DNA of 27,280 nucleotides from CAZPKH01 sp964407165. Lineage in GTDB: Bacteria > Bacteroidota > Bacteroidia > Bacteroidales > Muribaculaceae. The notes below the pieces were generated by a model, which did not search any database, was not told the origin of the DNA, and saw only the letters and a list, made by a program, of their open reading frames with translations. This document shows positions 14,001 to 21,159 of this stretch, piece by piece; the first letter of the stretch is position 1; each line of letters begins with the position of its first letter. A program made the translations under genes and the position numbers. The stretch spans positions 1 through 27,280 of the forward strand of contig CAYOUJ010000032.1 in the NCBI GenBank assembly GCA_964407165.1, given 5' to 3'.

Positions 14001-14062
14001 ACAACTGATTTCACGGATTTCACAGAAAAAAATTAATCCGTGAAATCCGTGAAATCCGTTGT
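14001..14062. repeat. imperfect palindrome built from GGATTTCAC/GTGAAATCC units
   Basis: ACAAC-T-GATTTCACGGATTTCAC (from 14001) pairs with the right arm ending at 14062; two mismatches and a short A-rich loop. GTGAAATCC repeats in tandem in the right arm. The same words form the hairpin at 21101-21138. This copy lies between divergent genes. Confidence 0.7.
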
Positions 14063-14094
14063 TTTTCCTTAATTTTGCAAAAAATTTGCAAGAC

Positions 14095-14739
14095 ATGAGA
14101 CTTATTATATTGTTAGCGGCAACGCTGGCGCTGTCGACCGCGGCCGCGCAATCGCGCCCCACGCTCCGCAACGGCGACCTCCTCTTCCAGGCCTCCGAGC
14201 CCGACGAGTTCACCGGCTCCGTCAAGACCTCCTACGCCGCAGGCCTCGACAGCGTGGCATACTCACACGTGGGTATAGTGGCCATCGAAGGCAGTGACAC
14301 CACCGTCATTCAGGCCGTATTCCGCGGCGTCGTCGAGGTCCCGCTCGACTCTTTCCTCGTTCACTCCGACCGCTCCCCCGACGGCTTCCCCATGGTAGTC
14401 GCCGCTCGCCTGCGCCCCGACCTGGTGCAGTTTGCCGACTCCGCAGTCATCCGCGCCCGCCGGTATCTCGGCCGCCCATACGACTTCGTCTTCAGCCCCT
14501 ACAACGACGCCGTCTACTGCAGCGAGCTGGTGCAGCTGTCATACCTCGACGCCGACGGCCGACAGCTGTTCGAGAGATACCCAATGTCGTTCAAAAACGT
14601 CCGGACCGGCGTCATCGAGCAGCCCTGGATCGACTACTTCCACGAGCACGGCGCACCCATCCCCGAAGGCGTCCCGGGCACACACCCCTCCCAAATATCC
14701 CGCTCACCCTCCCTCCGCCTCCTCGCCCGCTTCTTCTAA
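14095..14739 (+). CDS. exported YiiX-like permuted papain-fold (NlpC/P60 superfamily) hydrolase
   Basis: A 214-residue protein with a signal peptide (1-19, ending STAAAQ). The permuted NlpC/P60 order is seen: NGDLLFQ at 26-32, catalytic His H58 in AYSHVGIV, then catalytic Cys C142 in DAVYCSELVQLSY near the C-terminus; circularly permuted members place His before Cys in this way. Such enzymes are thought to act on peptidoglycan peptides or lipid amides; the substrate is unknown here. The ATG at 14095 begins the signal peptide and follows a TAATTTTG box (14070-14077) by 17 bases, so the leader would be short. The next gene, a classical NlpC/P60 peptidase, is convergent, with a 34-bp perfect palindrome between them. 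Confidence 0.8.
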   Translation: MRLIILLAATLALSTAAAQSRPTLRNGDLLFQASEPDEFTGSVKTSYAAGLDSVAYSHVGIVAIEGSDTTVIQAVFRGVVEVPLDSFLVHSDRSPDGFPMVVAARLRPDLVQFADSAVIRARRYLGRPYDFVFSPYNDAVYCSELVQLSYLDADGRQLFERYPMSFKNVRTGVIEQPWIDYFHEHGAPIPEGVPGTHPSQISRSPSLRLLARFF

Positions 14740-14741
14740 AA

Positions 14742-14814
14742 ATCTCATACAGAAACATCGGAAACGAAAGAAACTCAATAAGTTTCTTTCGTTTCCGATG
14801 TTTCTGTATGAGAT
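14742..14814. terminator. 34-bp perfect inverted repeat between convergent genes (two-way terminator)
   Basis: 14742-14775 is exactly complementary to 14781-14814, loop CAATA. It starts three bases after the YiiX-like stop and ends ten bases before the NlpC/P60 stop. It is much longer than a normal terminator stem. Confidence 0.75.
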
Positions 14815-14824
14815 ATTTGTTTCT

Positions 14825-15514
14825 TCAGACGAGTTTCGAGTCATCGATCACGCGACGCACTTGCAAGAACCGCCGGTTATAGTGTCCCGAGTCGGGGAAC
14901 TGCTGTATCGTAACACCCTTCTTCGACGAAGCGTGTATAAACTTCAGCGAGCCGTTCTCAGGGTCGACGTCTATCACCATCCCCACGTGCCCCACGGTCT
15001 TGCCCCCGCCGGGACGCGAGAAGAACATAAGGTCGCCCACACGGGCATCCTTGATGTCAACCTTCTCTCCCCGCGTGGCCTGCACGCGCGAGCACGGGCC
15101 GATGTCGTAGCCGAAGTTCTTGAACACATACCCCGTGAACCCCGAGCAGTCAAACGCCTTCGGGCCCTTGGCGCCCCAGACGTACTTCGTGCCCAGGAAC
15201 TTCTTGGCGTAGTCCGTCAGGTCAGACTGAAGCGCCTGCAGCGCCTGCTCTACCTCGTCGATGGTGACACCGTCCTCGGCATCTATCTCAAACTCAACGA
15301 TTTCGTCATCGTCCTGCGGGAAGATGCTGACCACCTCCACCCCCTCCGGCAGGAAATAGTCGGCATACGGCCCCTCGCGCGGGTCCGTCACAAACTCCTC
15401 GATAAGCATTGGTGTAACTATCTCATCCACATTAGTCTGTGGCACGCTGTCTTGAGCGTGTGCGGCCGGCATCGCCATCAGCGCCCCGACCGCGGCTATC
15501 ATAAGTGTCTTCAT
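14825..15514 (-). CDS. exported NlpC/P60 (C40) cysteine peptidase
   Basis: A 229-residue protein with a signal peptide (1-20, AMPAAHA-Q), an acidic middle region (about 22-90: EEFVTDPREG, QDDDEIVEFEIDAEDG) and a C-terminal NlpC/P60 domain (about 95-225). Its catalytic set is intact: C123 in FDCSGF, H176 in TVGHVGMV and H194 in FIHASS. These enzymes cut peptidoglycan stem peptides. There is no SH3 or LysM binding domain; the acidic segment takes that place. The ATG at 15514 begins the signal peptide. No clear TAnnTTTG box precedes it; the upstream leader is T/A-rich with TTTAAAC and TTAAAC words. It converges with the YiiX-like gene. Confidence 0.9.
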   Translation of the reverse strand: MKTLMIAAVGALMAMPAAHAQDSVPQTNVDEIVTPMLIEEFVTDPREGPYADYFLPEGVEVVSIFPQDDDEIVEFEIDAEDGVTIDEVEQALQALQSDLTDYAKKFLGTKYVWGAKGPKAFDCSGFTGYVFKNFGYDIGPCSRVQATRGEKVDIKDARVGDLMFFSRPGGGKTVGHVGMVIDVDPENGSLKFIHASSKKGVTIQQFPDSGHYNRRFLQVRRVIDDSKLV

Positions 15515-15643
15515 ATCTTCTCGATGCTTTTAAACTTACAAAACTTAAACAACCCTCCCCCCAAAATTCCCTCCCCTTTAACCCCCCTTAGCAAACTTTA
15601 AACCAATAGCGTTAATTATTTGAAAAAAATTTGGTTAAGGACG

Positions 15644-15674
15644 TTGGCGGATTGGGGGATTTTGCGTACCTTTG
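15644..15674 (+). promoter_or_regulatory. thrS promoter
   Basis: TTGG 15644-15647 (near TTTG), 19 bases, TACCTTTG 15667-15674. The leader of about 60 bases can form a small GC hairpin (CGCCC...GGGCG), but no T-box or attenuator is evident. Confidence 0.65.
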
Positions 15675-15738
15675 TAGCCGATTTTGTCCGCGACGCCCGT
15701 CCGTATGGGCGCCGCTCAACCCAATTAGTTATAAATCA

Positions 15739-17673
15739 ATGATTAATATCACTTTCCCCGACGGGGGCGTACGCCAGTATGAAACAGGCGTGACCCCGTT
15801 GCAAATCGCCGAAAGCCTCTCGCCCCAACTCGCCCGCGACATTCTCGCCGCCAAGGTCAACGAGCAGGAGTGGGACATCTCGCGCCCCATCGACTCGGAC
15901 GCCACCATCGAATTGTTCAAATGGGGCTCCCCCGAGGGCAAGCACGCCTTCTGGCACTCGTCGGCTCACCTCCTCGCCGAGGCGCTGCAGGAGCTGTACC
16001 CGGGCGTGAAGTTCGGCATCGGCCCCGCCATCGAAAACGGCTTCTACTACGACATAGACCCCGGTGAGCACCAGATCACCGACGCCGACTTCCCCAAGAT
16101 CGAGAAGAAGATGCTCGAGCTGGGGCGCCGCAAGGAGGCCATCGTCCGCGCCGACATCACCAAGGCCGACGCAATGAAGATGTTCGGCGACCGCGGCGAG
16201 GAGTACAAGTGCGAGCTCATCAGCGAGCTTGCCGACGGCTCTATCACCACATATACCCAGGGCGCGTTCACCGACCTGTGCCGCGGCCCCCACATCGCCA
16301 ACACCGGCGCCATCAAGGCTGTCAAGGTGATGAGCCTCGCAGGCGCTTACTGGCGCGGCGACGAGAAGCGCCCGCAGCTGGTGCGCGTATACGGCATCAC
16401 CTTCCCCAAGCAGAAGATGCTCGACGAGTATCTCTCCCTGCTCGAGGAGGCCAAAAAGCGCGACCACCGCAAGCTCGGCAAGGAGATGGAGCTTTTCGCT
16501 TTCTCGCAGAGCGTCGGCGCCGGCCTGCCCCTGTGGCTCCCCAAGGGCGCAGCCCTGCGCGACCGCCTCGAGCAGTTCCTCCGCAAGATACAGAAGCAGT
16601 ACGGTTACCTCCAGGTGATCACCCCTCATATCGGCAACAAGCAACTCTACGTCACCTCAGGCCACTACGCAAAGTACGGCAAGGACTCTTTCCAGCCCAT
16701 ACACACCCCCGAGGAGGGCGAGGAGTACATGCTCAAGCCCATGAACTGCCCCCACCACTGCGAGATCTTCAAGACCTCGCCCCGCAGCTACCGCGACCTG
16801 CCCCTGCGCCTGGCCGAGTTCGGCACGGTATACCGCTACGAGCAGTCAGGCGAGCTCCACGGCCTGACCCGCGTGCGCGGCTTCACGCAGGACGACGCAC
16901 ATATTTATTGTGCCCCCGACCAGATCAAGGATGAGTTCCTCAAGGTCATGGACATCATCCTCTACATCTTCAAGGCCCTCAAGTTTGACAACTACGAGGC
17001 ACAGATTTCCCTCCGCGACCCCAAGAACCGCGAGAAATACATCGGCTCTGACGAAAACTGGGAGAAGGCCGAGCGCGCCATCATCGAGGCGTGCGAGGAG
17101 AAGGGCATCAAGGCCCGCAAAGAGCTGGGCGAGGCCGCCTTCTACGGCCCCAAGCTCGACTTCATGGTCCGCGACGCCATCGGCCGCCGCTGGCAGCTCG
17201 GCACCATCCAGGTTGACTACAACCTGCCCGAGCGCTTCGAGCTGGAGTACACCGGCGCCGACAACGCCAAGCACCGCCCCGTCATGATCCACCGCGCCCC
17301 CTTCGGCTCGATGGAGCGTTTCGTGGCCGTCCTGCTCGAGCACACCGCGGGCCGATTCCCCATCTGGCTCGCCCCCGAGCAGGCCATCATCCTGCCCATC
17401 AGCGAGAAATACAACGACTACGCCTTCGAGGTCAAGCGCCAGCTTGAGGGCGCCGACGTCCGCGTCACCGTCGACGACCGCAACGAGAAGATCGGCAAGA
17501 AGATCCGCGACAACGAGCTCAAGCGCGTCCCCTACATGCTCATCGTGGGCGAGAAAGAGGCCGCCTCAGGCGAAGTTTCTGTAAGAAAACAGGGCGAAGG
17601 TGACCAAGGTTCCGTAAAAATTGCTACCTTTGCAGCGCAAATCGCCGACGAGGTGGCCATAGCCACCGAGTAG
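15739..17673 (+). CDS. thrS: threonyl-tRNA synthetase
   Basis: A 644-residue class II synthetase with the full layout: TGS domain (1-60), the editing domain with HSSAHLLAEAL and the metal-ligand-like region around YTQGAFTDLCRGPH, the catalytic core (about 240-535) with KPMNCPHHCEIF carrying the zinc cysteine, motif 2 EFGTVYRYEQSGELHGLTRVRGFTQDDAH and motif 3 HRAPFGSMERFVAVL, and the anticodon-binding domain to the end. The ATG at 15739 (MINITFPDG) begins the TGS domain. It is followed by infC, rpmI and rplT in the same direction, the classic translation cluster. The last codons (VKIATFAAQIAD) contain TACCTTTG at 17625-17632, a possible promoter for the genes downstream. Confidence 0.96.
   Translation: MINITFPDGGVRQYETGVTPLQIAESLSPQLARDILAAKVNEQEWDISRPIDSDATIELFKWGSPEGKHAFWHSSAHLLAEALQELYPGVKFGIGPAIENGFYYDIDPGEHQITDADFPKIEKKMLELGRRKEAIVRADITKADAMKMFGDRGEEYKCELISELADGSITTYTQGAFTDLCRGPHIANTGAIKAVKVMSLAGAYWRGDEKRPQLVRVYGITFPKQKMLDEYLSLLEEAKKRDHRKLGKEMELFAFSQSVGAGLPLWLPKGAALRDRLEQFLRKIQKQYGYLQVITPHIGNKQLYVTSGHYAKYGKDSFQPIHTPEEGEEYMLKPMNCPHHCEIFKTSPRSYRDLPLRLAEFGTVYRYEQSGELHGLTRVRGFTQDDAHIYCAPDQIKDEFLKVMDIILYIFKALKFDNYEAQISLRDPKNREKYIGSDENWEKAERAIIEACEEKGIKARKELGEAAFYGPKLDFMVRDAIGRRWQLGTIQVDYNLPERFELEYTGADNAKHRPVMIHRAPFGSMERFVAVLLEHTAGRFPIWLAPEQAIILPISEKYNDYAFEVKRQLEGADVRVTVDDRNEKIGKKIRDNELKRVPYMLIVGEKEAASGEVSVRKQGEGDQGSVKIATFAAQIADEVAIATE
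17625..17632 (+). promoter_or_regulatory. possible internal promoter for infC-rpmI-rplT within the thrS 3' end
   Basis: An exact TACCTTTG box followed by GCAGCGC, the same bases that follow the tRNA-Lys box. It sits in an AT-richer patch of an otherwise GC-rich gene. A -33 TTTG is not found at the right distance, so this is a candidate only. Confidence 0.35.
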
Positions 17674-17699
17674 GCCCAAGCTCAAAAAATCGATTAAAA

Positions 17700-17735
17700 T
17701 CGATTGGCTGTCGATATTTATCGATGGCCAATCGA
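17700..17735 (+). other. 16-bp hairpin after thrS
   Basis: TCGATTGGC-TG-TCGAT pairs with ATCGA-TG-GCCAATCGA around ATTT; the TG/TG step can pair by wobble. ACAACAATAAC follows, not a T-run, so an intrinsic terminator is unlikely. It may be a processing or regulatory stem in the infC leader. Confidence 0.5.
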
Positions 17736-17825
17736 AACAACAATAACTAAATTAACCCCTTAACAACAACCCCCCGACATTCCTCTCCAAGGATGGCCCC
17801 CACACCACTGGCGCGCCACTGTCTA

Positions 17826-18013
17826 TAAGAGCCTGTTTAATAAAAATTGTTATTTTTTTGTAGGCTGATTTTGAGACAGTTTGGATTTTTGAGAAAGGAG
17901 TTTAGCGGGCTAAATGACTGACGAAAAAAGCCAAAATGGCCAAAATAAGTCACAAAAAAATAACAAAGTAAAATAAAACTGTTTTTTAACGATTTTTATT
18001 AAACAGGCTCTTA
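17826..18013. mobile_element. 188-bp MITE-like element with 27-bp terminal inverted repeats
   Basis: Ends 17826-17852 and 17987-18013 are complementary with one mismatch in 27 (first 22 exact, beginning TAAGAGCCTGTTTAA). Flanking TA on both sides would fit a TA target duplication of the IS630/Tc1 type, but TA is also part of the palindrome, so the family is uncertain. The AT-rich interior has no reading frame, hence no transposase. The element ends ten bases before the infC ATG. Confidence 0.7.
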
Positions 18014-18023
18014 AACCAACTGA

Positions 18024-18629
18024 ATGGAGAAAAAACCCTTCCACCCCCAGGGCCCCCGCCCGCCACGCCCGCAGCGCCCCCGCGGCGGCCGTGTAGTCAA
18101 ACAGGAACCGTATGCCGTGAATGAGCGCATTCGCGCCCATGAAGTGCGCCTCGTCGGCGACAACGTCGAAACCGGCATCTACACCATTCAGCAGGCCCGT
18201 AAGATAGCCGAGGAACAGGAACTCGACCTGGTGGAGATCTCCCCTACCGCCCAGCCCCCCGTCTGCAAGGTGCTCGACTACCAGAAGTTCCTCTACCAGC
18301 AGAAGAAGCGCCAGAAGGAGGCCAAGGCCAAAGCCACCAAAGTGGTGATCAAGGAGATACGCTTCGGGCCGCAGACCGACGACCACGACTACAACTTCAA
18401 GCTCAAGCACGCCCAGGGATTCCTCGGCGAAGGCTCGAAAGTCAAGGCATACGTCTTCTTCAAAGGCCGCTCCATCCTCTTCAAGGAGCAAGGCGAGGTG
18501 CTGCTGCTCCGTTTTGCCCAGGACCTCGAGGAGGTAGGCAAGGTTGAGTCGATGCCCATGCTCGAAGGCAAGCGCATGACCATGATGCTCGCTCCCAAAA
18601 AGAAACCCGCCGACAGCGGCAACAAATGA
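18024..18629 (+). CDS. infC: translation initiation factor IF-3
   Basis: A 201-residue factor that binds the 30S subunit, checks start-codon pairing and prevents early joining of the 50S. The N-domain starts at about residue 31 (YAVNERIRAHEVRLVG); ELDLVEISPTAQPPVCKVLDYQKFLYQQKKRQKE is the conserved hinge; the C-domain carries IRFGPQTDDHDYNFKLKHAQGFL and VFFKGRSILFKEQGE. About 30 extra Pro/Arg-rich residues precede the N-domain (KPFHPQGPRPPRPQRPRGG), and a short Lys-rich tail follows. It starts with ATG at 18024, not the rare start codon used in E. coli, so that form of autocontrol is not evident. The MITE-like element forms most of its upstream region. Confidence 0.95.
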   Translation: MEKKPFHPQGPRPPRPQRPRGGRVVKQEPYAVNERIRAHEVRLVGDNVETGIYTIQQARKIAEEQELDLVEISPTAQPPVCKVLDYQKFLYQQKKRQKEAKAKATKVVIKEIRFGPQTDDHDYNFKLKHAQGFLGEGSKVKAYVFFKGRSILFKEQGEVLLLRFAQDLEEVGKVESMPMLEGKRMTMMLAPKKKPADSGNK

Positions 18630-18683
18630 CAACCTCCTCTTTAGCCCCCCCCCTTCAGCGGCGAAGTTGAGAGGTGCCTAATA

Positions 18684-18706
18684 ATAAGTTATAAGTTATA
18701 AGTTAA
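18684..18706 (+). repeat. AAGTTAT tandem repeat between infC and rpmI
   Basis: Three heptamer copies (ATAAGTT) in a row within the 148-base gap before rpmI. The rest of the gap holds a weak GCAGGGCAAGC...CCTGCCGG pairing. No promoter box is seen. Confidence 0.5.
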
Positions 18707-18777
18707 ACAGTCTCTCGCGCAGGGCAAGCATTCCTGCCGGGGACATCAGATAATCATTCAATTAACCAACAAACAAA

Positions 18778-18978
18778 ATGCCAAAGATTAAGACCAACTC
18801 CGGTGCCAAGAAGCGTTTCGTGCTCACCGGGACAGGAAAGATCAAGCGTAAGCACGCTTACAAGAGCCACATCCTCACCAAGAAGACCAAGAAGCAGAAG
18901 CGCAACCTCACGCACTTCTCCATCGTCACCCGCGCCGACGAAGGCCAGGTGAAAGAGCTCCTCGGCCTCAAGTCGTAA
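18778..18978 (+). CDS. rpmI: 50S ribosomal protein L35
   Basis: A 66-residue, very basic protein beginning MPKIKTNSGAKKRF, the standard L35 start, with the conserved GKIKRKHAYKSHIL and KTKKQKRNL stretches. It is part of the large ribosomal subunit. Length is normal. It stands between infC and rplT as in most bacteria, and the three are presumably cotranscribed; the gaps of 148 and 115 bases are longer than usual for this cluster and may hold leader structures. Confidence 0.96.
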   Translation: MPKIKTNSGAKKRFVLTGTGKIKRKHAYKSHILTKKTKKQKRNLTHFSIVTRADEGQVKELLGLKS

Positions 18979-19093
18979 CGGCCGCTGCCACCACTCTCTT
19001 CCTGTAACAATCTTAAATCAATTTCATTAACCGAATGGCAGGCTCCTTAAGTGTCCCCACAGGGCCGCCGTCATTCACAAACCAACCAACAAA

Positions 19094-19444
19094 ATGCCAA
19101 GATCAGTAAATCACGTAGCATCCCGTGCTCGCCGAAAGAAAATCTTAAAACTCACCCGCGGCTACTACGGCTGCCGTCGCAACGTCTGGACCGTCGCCAA
19201 GAACACCTGGGAAAAGGGCCTCACCTACGCCTACCGCGACCGCAAGGACAAGAAGCGCAACTTCCGCGCTCTCTGGATACAGCGCATCAACGCCGCCGCA
19301 CGCATGGAGGATCTCTCCTACAGCAAGCTGATGGGACTCATCCACAAGGCCGGCGTCGAGATCAACCGCAAGGTGCTCGCCGACCTCGCCCTCAACAACC
19401 CCGCCGCCTTCAAGGCCATCGTCGACAAGGTCAAGAACGCCTAA
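19094..19444 (+). CDS. rplT: 50S ribosomal protein L20
   Basis: A 116-residue rRNA-binding protein needed for assembly of the 50S subunit. It starts MPRSVNHVASRARRKKILKLTRGYYGCR, the classic extended basic N-terminus, and the C-domain includes LWIQRINAAARMEDLSYSKLMGLIHKAGVEINRKVLADLA. Length is normal. In several bacteria L20 represses its own operon through a leader; I cannot identify that structure here with confidence. A strong hairpin at 19472-19504 closes the operon. Confidence 0.96.
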   Translation: MPRSVNHVASRARRKKILKLTRGYYGCRRNVWTVAKNTWEKGLTYAYRDRKDKKRNFRALWIQRINAAARMEDLSYSKLMGLIHKAGVEINRKVLADLALNNPAAFKAIVDKVKNA

Positions 19445-19471
19445 GGCACTCACTGCCTGCGATAACCACAA

Positions 19472-19504
19472 CACGAGGGTGTGCCCCGCCGGCACGCCCT
19501 CGTG
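19472..19504 (+). terminator. terminator of the thrS-infC-rpmI-rplT cluster
   Basis: CACGAGGGTGTGCC pairs with GGCACGCCCTCGTG (one T-G wobble) around CCGCC, a 14-bp stem. CCATTCCCCCC rather than a T-run follows at once, so it may need Rho or pausing. Confidence 0.65.
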
Positions 19505-19558
19505 CCATTCCCCCCCTTTACCTGATTTCACCATCACCCCATCACCCGATTAATTCCC

Positions 19559-20098
19559 ATGCCCATGCATAACACTGACAACCAGCCCGAAAGCAACTAC
19601 ACCCGTGTTGCCTATAATCCCTCTACCACCCCGGCGCCAAACGGTGCCCCGCACCGTAACTCGAGCAACCGCACAGGTGTCATAGTCGCCGTCGGTATCG
19701 TCGCGCTCGTCATCATCATCCTGGCAGCGCTGTTCATTTTCCGTTCAACCCCGAGCGAACCTGCTCCGGCACCAGAGCCGGCACCGGCACCTGCCCCCAC
19801 ATACTCCGGCAACTACGAAGTTAGCGGCATGCTCGCGGGCCAATACCCGTTCTACATGAGCATTAACATCGACGGGAGCACAGTCACCGGCACATACTCC
19901 ACATCAATCTCCACTAACGCCGGCACTGTCACCGGCACCCTCACCGGCAACGACCTCGACATCGAAGTGGTCACCGCCGGCACCGTAGGCCGCACCCTTA
20001 CGGGCACCTTGACCGGCAACAACTACTCTGGCACCTTCCGCAGCGGCTACACCGGCGACATCAACCCCTTCGAGGCCACCCTCACACCCATTCAATAA
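19559..20098 (+). CDS. membrane-anchored protein with Pro-Ala linker and Gly/Thr beta repeats, function unknown
   Basis: 179 residues with three parts: a polar cytoplasmic N-terminus (1-40), one membrane span at about 42-62 (IVAVGIVALVIIILAALFIF), a PAPAPEPAPAPAP linker (about 67-81), then an exported C-terminal part of about 95 residues. That part has repeating T-G-T-L-T-G-N words (TVTGTLTGNDLDIEVVTAG and TLTGTLTGNNYSGTFRSG), which suggests a small lipocalin-like or beta-sandwich fold. I recognise no family. The ATG at 19559 is used; a second ATG two codons later is equally possible. It sits after the ribosomal operon terminator with no clear promoter box, and is followed by a 23-bp perfect palindrome. 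Confidence 0.65.
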   Translation: MPMHNTDNQPESNYTRVAYNPSTTPAPNGAPHRNSSNRTGVIVAVGIVALVIIILAALFIFRSTPSEPAPAPEPAPAPAPTYSGNYEVSGMLAGQYPFYMSINIDGSTVTGTYSTSISTNAGTVTGTLTGNDLDIEVVTAGTVGRTLTGTLTGNNYSGTFRSGYTGDINPFEATLTPIQ

Positions 20099-20123
20099 GC
20101 CCCCCACTCTCTAAATTAGGCCC

Positions 20124-20179
20124 AATCTGGTTTAAGAGACAAAATTGTGCGTAATTTTGTCTCTTAAACCAGATTTTTA
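20124..20179. terminator. 23-bp perfect inverted repeat between convergent genes (two-way terminator)
   Basis: 20124-20146 is exactly complementary to 20153-20175 around GTGCGT, followed by TTTT on the top strand. It serves the rightward membrane protein gene and the leftward broken gene. Confidence 0.8.
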
Positions 20180-20239
20180 AAGAATTAAAGCATTAATCCT
20201 TTAAAATTTTTTGTAAATCGCGAATTGTATAAGATGGTC

Positions 20240-21019
20240 CTACTTGACAAGCACCGTGCGAGCAGTACCTGCGGTGCGTAGGATATAGACTCCTGCAGCA
20301 GGAGCGACCACCCGGCGCCCCGCCAGGTCGTAATACTCACCTTCGGCTCCGGCGTCGGTGCGCACACCCTCGATGCCGACAGTGCCTACCTCTCTGAGAT
20401 AGATACACGGGAAATAGCCTATGTCGCCCCGGGGATAGACTATCCCCACTAGATAGTCATACGTCCCCTCCTGCAGCTGCCGATTTATCAGGCACCAGCT
20501 GCCGTTGCCCAGCGTCGCGACGTATGCCTTGAAATCCGCGCTATATGCCACCGCCACGTCCTCAACCCGCACATATCTGTAATAGTGCCAGTTTGGATAG
20601 GTGAAATCGTCCACTTTCAGCGGCGACACCTCCACATGCTTGCCCTCCCAGAATATCGAGTCACCCTTGAGCGTGGCACAGCCGCCCCCGCCCACGTTGT
20701 AAACCCTGCATCCGGCAAAACAGGTCAGCACATCGCCCAACTTGAACGTCTGATCGACCGCGCCCCGAATATCAAGCACATAGCCGGCATCGTTCTCCTG
20801 CACCAACATCGAGCCTCCGGCGAATGAGCCGTCATCGCCCTCCTTGGTGTAGTAGTCGTCGGAAAACGAGAAAGAGATGACCGTGGCCTCCCCTTGGAAT
20901 ATGAACGGCGTCCCGTCCTCCATTCCCAAGATCTCTGACAGATGCTACACCACCGTCTGGGCGCCCCCCGTCAGCCACGCCCCCGCGAGCATAAGCAGTG
21001 TGAGTAGTCCGTGTTTCAT
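20240..21019 (-). pseudogene. secreted protein gene interrupted by an in-frame amber codon
   Basis: From ATG at 21019 the frame encodes a good signal peptide (MKHGLLTLLMLAGAWLTGGAQ), then TAG at codon 25 (20945-20947), and the same frame stays open for about 230 further codons to 20240. The body begins HLSEILGMEDGTPFIFQGEA and is beta-rich; the end YYDLAGRRV...GVYIL...ARTVLVK resembles the C-terminal motif of many exported Bacteroidota proteins. A full promoter (TTTG 21085 to 21082, N20, TATATTTG 21061 to 21054) precedes it. One base change explains the break, so the inactivation looks recent, or a sequencing error or suppression is possible. An alternative TTG or ATG start near 20929 would give a protein without export signal, which does not suit its end. 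Confidence 0.75.
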
Positions 21020-21053
21020 AAAGCAGATAGTGTTATAGTTTGTCAATATGCCG

Positions 21054-21085
21054 CAAATATACTGACAAATCTTTAGCAACCCAAA
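21054..21085 (-). promoter_or_regulatory. intact promoter of the amber-interrupted gene
   Basis: Leftward TTTG (21085-21082), 20 bases, TATATTTG (21061-21054). It is a full consensus match about 35 bases upstream of the ATG at 21019. Confidence 0.65.
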
Positions 21086-21100
21086 CAAAATATTACAAAA

Positions 21101-21138
21101 ACGGATTTCACAGATTAAATTTAATCCGTGAAATCCGT
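21101..21138 (-). terminator. fabF terminator, second copy of the GGATTTCAC palindrome
   Basis: ACGGATTTCAC-A-GATTAAA (21101-21119) pairs with TTTAATCCGTGAAATCCGT (21120-21138) with one mismatch and no loop bases. Read leftward it is followed by TTTTTG, suiting termination of fabF. Word content matches the palindrome at 14001-14062. Confidence 0.65.
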
Positions 21139-21159
21139 TGTTTTTAAAGAAGTGGAGGT

